Source of the DNA: Combretum micranthum
Lineage: Eukaryota; Streptophyta; Magnoliopsida; Myrtales; Combretaceae
Length of the DNA stretch: 64,000 nt
Direction: 5' to 3'
NCBI GenBank assembly: GCA_024138025.1
Contig: JAMXBD010000424.1
Location: 124,001-188,000 of the forward strand
The position numbers and the translations under genes are program-made. The notes under the pieces are model-generated. The model was not told the origin of the DNA. It ran no database searches and worked only from the letters and a program-made list of their open reading frames with translations. Of this stretch, positions 58,131-64,000 are shown in pieces (within the stretch, counting starts at the first letter, position 1; each line of letters begins with the position of its first letter).

Positions 58131-59568
58131 TGTAATGTATTTATATTGCCCCTTCTGTTTCAGATCTACAGATCTGTTATACATGCATGTTTATTATTGG
58201 ATACAATGTAACTTCTGTAACTAATTCCTACTGGATACAATCTGTATACAACTATCCTATACAAAATATTACTGTTTTAGCCCTTTTGCTAAACTATAAT
58301 GTATTATTAAGGAATATAGTCCCTCATCCAGCCTGGTTGCTTTCTTGATCTTGTATTCGTAACATTGATCCTGAAGTTACAAGAAGACGTTCTGCAACTT
58401 TTAGATGTTTTCTCTCCTTTATCCTTTGTAATGAATTGTGCTCAAATTATTATGAATGGAATTCTGCTTTTCAGTATGAGCTAGATTTATTTAGTGGTAT
58501 TATGTGGTGTATTAATAGATTTCCTAAATAGTTGATTAGCATTTTATAACGAGTCTTGTTGATTTGAAAATTTGGTTACTTCTATTTCAATGTTTACAAG
58601 GTTAAAAGTTTGTCTATGAACTTATGGTAAAATGGAGCTTAAGAAACTTAAGAGGGATTCAGGAGCTTGATTGAAATAAAAAATGTAACTTCAAAACCGA
58701 CATAGATATGTGTTGTTTCAACTCAAGTTATAGAACTCACGTTCTTAATGCGGTTGAAATTATGGTTTATAGACACGGAAACACGCTTGAACTAGAAGTT
58801 TAACTAGAATAACATGGCTTATGAGAGAAGTGTGTTATAATTGATAATTATAAATTGGTTACTCGAGAGGGATATCCATGTTATAGTTAGAATGTTGCAA
58901 CTCGAAAGGAAAGCAAATTCTTGTGAGTTTAATCAAAATCCAAATGAACAAACTCGATTATAAATACAAAGCAATGAATGGAAATCATAACCAAAACCAT
59001 TACATAATCCTACATCTATTTTACTATAAGAGTAAAAAATCATAATTTTAGTATTAGTATAATTTTTAGTATTGGATTAGTTATAATTTGTAGTGGTAAT
59101 TTTAAGAAGTAGTTTAATTAATTAGAAATCTCAAAACTTCATTTTGGTTGTCTAACTTAGAGTATAATCGCTATAATATCGTACTTAGTTAATTAGCACA
59201 TTGTGGATTTGATCTAGTACTCACTAGTTTTTATTATTACATACGCACCTGGTACACTGATTGGTACTTTTATGTTATAAAATTAGTCTTTCAATGAAAA
59301 AGTGTATCAATAACTATTATAATGTTCACTTCATGTACAAAATAAAAAATAAGAAATTATTTGAGTAAAAGGTATAATATCTATAATGTCATTGTATTTA
59401 TTATATAGGTATGATAATTGTATAAGTAATGTTTTCAAGATCGAGCTATTTATGATAAAATTGAACAATAAATTATTAAATATCAATTCATGGCTATGCA
59501 GACATGTATTGTGAGTCCAATACATGTCTAAGGTCCTTATACAAAATAGTTACTAATATACCATTTGG
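58131..59568. other. Intergenic DNA
   Basis: Moderately AT-rich; no gene, RNA or mobile element recognised. The first 400 bp have a low-copy, intron-like character. Confidence 0.4.
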
Positions 59569-59898
59569 ATGAAAATAATTACCAATTTTCAGTTGCAAAA
59601 TCGCGTTTAAGAAATAGGATATGCAATTTTATACAAAAATCACGTGAAAGAATCGTGATTTAATGTTTGACTATGGTTGTAATATTATTAATCGCGATAT
59701 AAGTATTGTGTACAGATATCGCGATTAATAATCGCGATATTGCTTTGTACGTCAAATATATATCGCTTTTTATAATTACGATATGCACGTGTATATCGCA
59801 TTTTAAAGACACGATATACGTGCATTTATTGTTTATTCATATATCCTGTGATAAAAATGCGATTTTGGTGTAATAAATTGGTAATTATTTTCATTTTG
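59569..59898. mobile_element. Foldback MITE with CGCGAT palindromes
   Basis: The ends are inverse ATGAAAATAATTACCAATTT (20 bp exact) and the pairing continues to CAAAATCGC. The centre has a 25-bp palindrome (ATATCGCGATTA, one A, TAATCGCGATAT) at about 59717-59741 and further CGCGAT or CACGAT words. Flanking target duplications were not found. Mutator-like origin is a guess. Confidence 0.65.
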
Positions 59899-60039
59899 AC
59901 CTTATTTAAGGAATTAATTTCAATTATTGTCCTAAATAAGAAATTAATTCCATGTGTTGCTATTTATAATTTTAGGTAATAGTAATTCATTATGAATTAG
60001 CATTCTCCTTAAGTGAGCATGGTAATAGCAACTTTATGT

Positions 60040-60320
60040 AGAACGAAGAGGGAATGTATAACTATTCATATTATCAAGTAAATGGGTTGTTTATCATTTA
60101 TTTTCCAACTTTGTTATAAATAGCAAATACCCATATTTTGAAAATTTCACCTATATAATTATACTTTCTTTATAATAAAGACAATGAGCATTATAATATG
60201 TTACCTTTTATTACAATAATGACTTGTTTTAATCATTTACACTAAATAAAATTTACAATAACCATTACAAATCTATTATATTTTTATTGAATTGAAATTC
60301 AATTTTCTCCTTATTTCATA
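60040..60320. mobile_element. MITE-like repeat, family 2 copy 3
   Basis: Homologous to 24290-24625 through AAATACCCATATTTTGAAAA, TTTATAATAAAGACA and the end TTGAATTGAAATTCAATT. Exact limits are uncertain. Confidence 0.5.
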
Positions 60321-61185
60321 CAGTGAAGTGAAGAAGTTGTGAATGTCATGCCAATCCATCGATGGCTATTTGCATAACTAACCTATAAATTAATTTGTTG
60401 GATATTTAAAAGATCCTTTTAATTTCTAGCCTAAACAAGTACAATATAAGCAAAGTATTCACATATCTCTTAGAGATATCTTAAAATATAAATTGATTTC
60501 TACAATTCTTAATTCCCTGTAAACAAAGCAACTATCTCAGCATTTTATGCAAGTTGAATTTGATTATTTGGTGATTGTCCACCAATTAACCCAATTATAT
60601 CTTAACTTAGTTGAATTCTTATGTTCTATCAACGCTTCTTATGAAATATGGTTTGTAGGTAGAGAATATATATATGTATGTATTAAATATATATGTATTA
60701 AAGTAATATTATAATATAGAAATGTTGTCAAGCAAAGTTAAAAATTTTGTTTGAAATAAATTTTAAAAAAGCTAGAATAAAAGGTTAGGAAATTCTGAAA
60801 AGAGTCTAAAGCATTTTAAAAAATCTGGAAGTTTTACTAGCATCTGTCCTTTTTTTTTTTTTTTTTTAATAAATTTTTTGGCCATCTACTAGCATCTGTC
60901 TTTAGCAGCATTATAGGCTCCATCCTCTAGACCCTTCGAAAACAGTCTGGAGTTTTCATTGAAAATCTATAGGTTTATGCAAAATTTCAATCCAGCAACC
61001 GTGTATTTATTTATTATTATTATTTTTTAACGCAACTTAAAGCAAATAGGACTTTTCCTAATTTCAACTATCAAACATTCACAAAAGGCCTAGTTCTCTC
61101 TTCTATTTCCGTGAAACACATGATGTAATCCCTTAAATTTCAAATGACCCTTTATCAAAACATATAAGAATTTGCAATAAATTAC
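60321..61185. other. AT-rich intergenic DNA
   Basis: A local repeat CATCTACTAGCATCTGTC / TACTAGCATCTGTCC (60837 and 60885) flanks a T run. No gene recognised. Confidence 0.45.
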
Positions 61186-61594
61186 TTAAATATTAAGAGT
61201 AAATTATACTAGAATATTTTAATGTTTGGGGATATTTAAGGTGCTAACATTTTGAAAAATTCAAAAAAAGTCTCAATGTTTGGAAAAGTATCCTATGAGT
61301 TTTAAATAAATATTTTTTTTGTTTGATATATATCAATAGAAACTTTAGAAGAAGAGTTTTTTTGAGTTTTAATTATATATTTTCTTTGTTGACACAAGTC
61401 AATAGAGATCTCAATCGATGTACTTCGCAAAATATAAAAACCTTTTTTGGAACCACTAAAAAATGTTAAGATTTCAATTGATCAATTTTTCTAAACGTTA
61501 GGATCTTTTTTAAAACACAAAAAACGTTGAAACCTTCAATGAACTTACCCTTAAACGTTAGAATTTTTTGGTATAATATACCCTAAAATATTAA
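61186..61594. mobile_element. Mutator-type MITE with about 11-bp TSD
   Basis: The body is 61197-61583 (387 bp). The ends are GAGTAAATTATACTAGAA and (complement) GGGTATATTATACCAAAA, pairing for about 35 bp. Flanks TTAAATATTAA (61186-61196) and TAAAATATTAA (61584-61594) differ at one base. The interior repeats TTTGAAA/AACGTT words. Noncoding. Confidence 0.8.
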
Positions 61595-63420
61595 TAATTG
61601 GTCTCAATATGTTGTCACCATATGCACAACAGTAGAAAATCCTTAAGCTTTAAGAAATCCCTTCTCAAGATTACATTTCACTTCCATCTTTTTCCAGGTA
61701 TTTTGGTTGAATTTTTGCGTTAAAGCAAAGAAGATGGGCATGGGCTGGCATGGTGTTGGTTTGAGGGACAAGGAGGGGCAATTGTAGAAAGTGAAGGAGC
61801 AAGAGGATGAGGGAATGATAAACAGCATTAATTTAAATAGAATACATTTGAACTCAGGGTGAATGAACAAAACTATCCCTATTTTTAGATAGATATCTTC
61901 AGGATTGCAAATTATGGTATCTTATGTCTACTATTAGCACATCAAATTATTTAAAAGTTGAGATTACCGATCCTGATTTATAGATCAAAGCTTGCTTCAA
62001 CTAAAAGATGGCCCTACTAATCAAAGATTTAAATTCCTCTACACTTATCTTGCGTTAAAAACTTAAATTGTGCATAATTAATTATCTAGAAAATAGATAT
62101 GCTGATTGTACTGATCATATTAAATTCAGCCCCTAAATAAAAAGAGCTTGTCATTAAACTTATCTACCCTACAAGTACCCAATGATTAGGATCCATTCAT
62201 ATCACTCCAAACACTTGCTTTTCCTTCATTTTTTTCTACATTTTATTAAATTACAAAACATAACTTACTATTTAAATTCCATAGATTGAAATCATTGAGA
62301 TTGAATATTCCTAGTGATCTCAAAGAAATTCTTGATGAAAAACTCTCCTTACCATTTCATTCATTATAATAAAATTGAGTTTTAGAAGCAAAATTTTTGT
62401 ATATGAAATTATATTTATATATTAAAAATGGTCATTGTGGATTCCATTTATAGATGTATAACTTTTTTTAATCAGTTTTCTATTGTAAAATCGTTGTACC
62501 TAGTGGTGAATTGAATAAAATGATCTGAAATTAATTTGAAAATGAAGCTTAAGAGCTTTGAAAATCTCATGAAGAGGAGAGGGAGTATATTGATTTGACT
62601 TACCTTTTGCGCTAGTTCAAAAGATGGTTATATTTTAGCTCTGATCTTTCTCTATTCTTTTTCCACTTAGGCTAAGGGTGCATTTATAACCATTTACTTT
62701 CCTTTAGGAAATAGCTAGATGATTTAATTACTTAAATTCCCTTACTCATTTAATTAATCTGGGTTCACTGTAGTAATTAGCTATATATTTGCTTACAACT
62801 CCTTAGTCAGTTTTATTCATAACCTCTTTATTTATTTATATATTTATGTTTTTTTAAAAGAACACTTCCATCGAATTCATACATATCAACAATGACTATC
62901 AACTTAGTTATGTTGAATAATTTTTTAAGTAATACATTATGTATTCTATAGTAATGTTGGGTTTTTTATGAGTAAAATATGAATTTATTTTTTTGTTAGT
63001 TTAACTTTTAATATCAGGGTTGTTAGAATATTACCAAATTAAATTCCACAAAGGAGGAGAGGGAAAGAAAAAAAAAGAAAAGAAAAAGAAAAAGAAGAGC
63101 ACTAAGAAAATGCTACTATGATCCTAGAATGATTTTTCATGTAAACTGCAAATTGCAATTATTTTTAATTTTTAAAATTTTTATTTATATTAAAAACTTA
63201 CAAAATACATGGACAAAATAGAAATAAAATACTTTAAATAAACAAGCAAGCAAGCAAGCAACCACTCTTTCAATGGAACTCAGTATCGTTTCATCATCCA
63301 ATCAATTCCACCAAACTCAAATAGAATTCATATATGTATATATGCATGTTGGGCCAAAGGAATATTATTTAATAACCAATACATAAATATAACACAAGAA
63401 GTAAGCTTTGCTGACTCAAA
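61595..63420. other. AT-rich intergenic DNA
   Basis: A purine tract (GAGGAGAGGGAAAGAAAAAAA) lies near 63055-63095 and a GCAA run near 63246-63262. No gene is supported. Confidence 0.45.
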
Positions 63421-63955
63421 TACATTCCAACAAAGGAAAACCGGGGAGGAGGGGTGGGGGAAGAAGAAAGACTACGAGAGAAGATGCATAGGTTCATCGT
63501 ATTCGCATATAATTAAAATCGGCGGAGGGGTTTAGCAATAAAAAATAGGAGTTTACCTTAACAGTAGCTGCATCTGATAAGATTAGGACAATTTGAAAAA
63601 AAAAAAAAAAAAAAAACAAAAAAAGCATTATTTTTGTCATTATTATAACGATGATAATGATGTCATGAAGCTTCCTAAGCCTAACCTCTCCTACAACCAA
63701 AAACCAAACCTTTCATGATTACCAAGCTGTTTTCCGACCATTTCTATTCCTCTTCAACCCACCTCTGGGCTGGCCCTCCTTCTCTCTCTCTCTCTCTCTC
63801 TCTCTCTAAACCAACATCCATCCCTCCTTCTTGTACGTTTACATAAAAGGACAACATCCAATAATCCAAATCTCTCTCTCCTTCTCCAAACCAGAAACAC
63901 CCCCCCTTCTTCTGTTGTACGTTTTACATAGAAACACGACACCCAATAATCCCAT

Positions 63956-63986
<31 letters not shown>

Positions 63987-64000
63987 TGATATCACATCTA
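63421..64000 (+). promoter_or_regulatory. CT-rich leader-like edge with 84-bp duplication
   Basis: GC-normal DNA with two CT microsatellites (63779-63807 and 63956-63982), common in plant 5' leaders and core promoters on the coding strand. Between them two units (from 63831 and 63915, period 84 bp) share TTGTACGTTTTACATA-type and CACCCAATAATCC-type words. If this is a leader, the gene would be on the plus strand beyond 64000. The minus-strand frames here are by-products of the repeats. Confidence 0.4.

Noticed and set aside
1..64000. tRNA, rRNA or snRNA genes
   Set aside because: No complete cloverleaf or conserved T-loop/B-box arrangement was noticed on either strand; a tRNAscan-type search would be decisive.

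Overview
This window looks like repeat-rich nuclear DNA of a flowering plant. It is strongly AT-rich, no intact host gene could be recognised, and almost everything identifiable is a plant transposable element: Athila-type Ty3/gypsy, Sirevirus-type and Tork/TNT1-type Ty1/copia, long Ty3-type solo LTRs, and small DNA elements of the hAT, Mutator and Tourist-like kinds. The species cannot be told from the sequence.

Layout. 1-7.3 kb: AT-rich intergenic DNA with two GC-normal islands (about 1.5-1.8 kb and 4.6-5.6 kb), a diverged direct repeat and one MITE-like inverted repeat. 7.28-7.72 kb: a 217-bp tandem duplication. 7.8-14.1 kb: a 5'-truncated Athila-like element on the minus strand (3' LTR 7805-9361, PPT, long 3' UTR, broken pol). 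14.28-18.70 kb: a Sirevirus-like copia on the plus strand with a partial 5' LTR, gag with two zinc-knuckle sites and a coiled coil, a complete pol deletion, several polypurine tracts and a 1254-bp 3' LTR. 19.1-21.5 kb: a Mutator-type MITE with a perfect 9-bp target duplication, then a 1.83-kb solo LTR with a perfect 5-bp duplication. 21.5-29 kb: intergenic DNA with MITEs and duplicated segments. 29-32.1 kb: LTR remnants and hAT-type MITEs. 32.17-37.25 kb: a 5.1-kb LTR-like unit with a 5-bp target duplication, itself interrupted by a hAT MITE with a perfect 8-bp duplication. 37.69-44.69 kb: an almost full-length but decayed Tork/TNT1-like copia on the minus strand, with a 1.5-kb solo LTR nested in its gag and a 192-bp tandem duplication in only one LTR. 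44.77-46.02 kb: a hAT MITE and a GC-rich palindromic element. 46.15-47.93 kb: a second solo LTR of the 19.7-kb family. 48.7-53.4 kb: two Tourist-like MITEs and a probable 3.6-kb solo LTR. 53.4-64 kb: low-information DNA with MITEs, a 2-kb GC-normal tract (56.3-58.1 kb) and, at the right edge, CT-rich leader-like DNA that may belong to a gene starting beyond 64000.

The genes present are retrotransposon genes (gag, protease, integrase, reverse transcriptase, RNase H). All are broken by stops, frameshifts, deletions or nested insertions, so none should make a working product. The interest lies in the nesting history, which target-site duplications allow to be read, and in several unusual repeat structures, above all the palindrome at 45689-46019. 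Coordinates of domains in broken genes are approximate to about 10-30 bases; LTR and MITE ends given with target duplications are exact as read.
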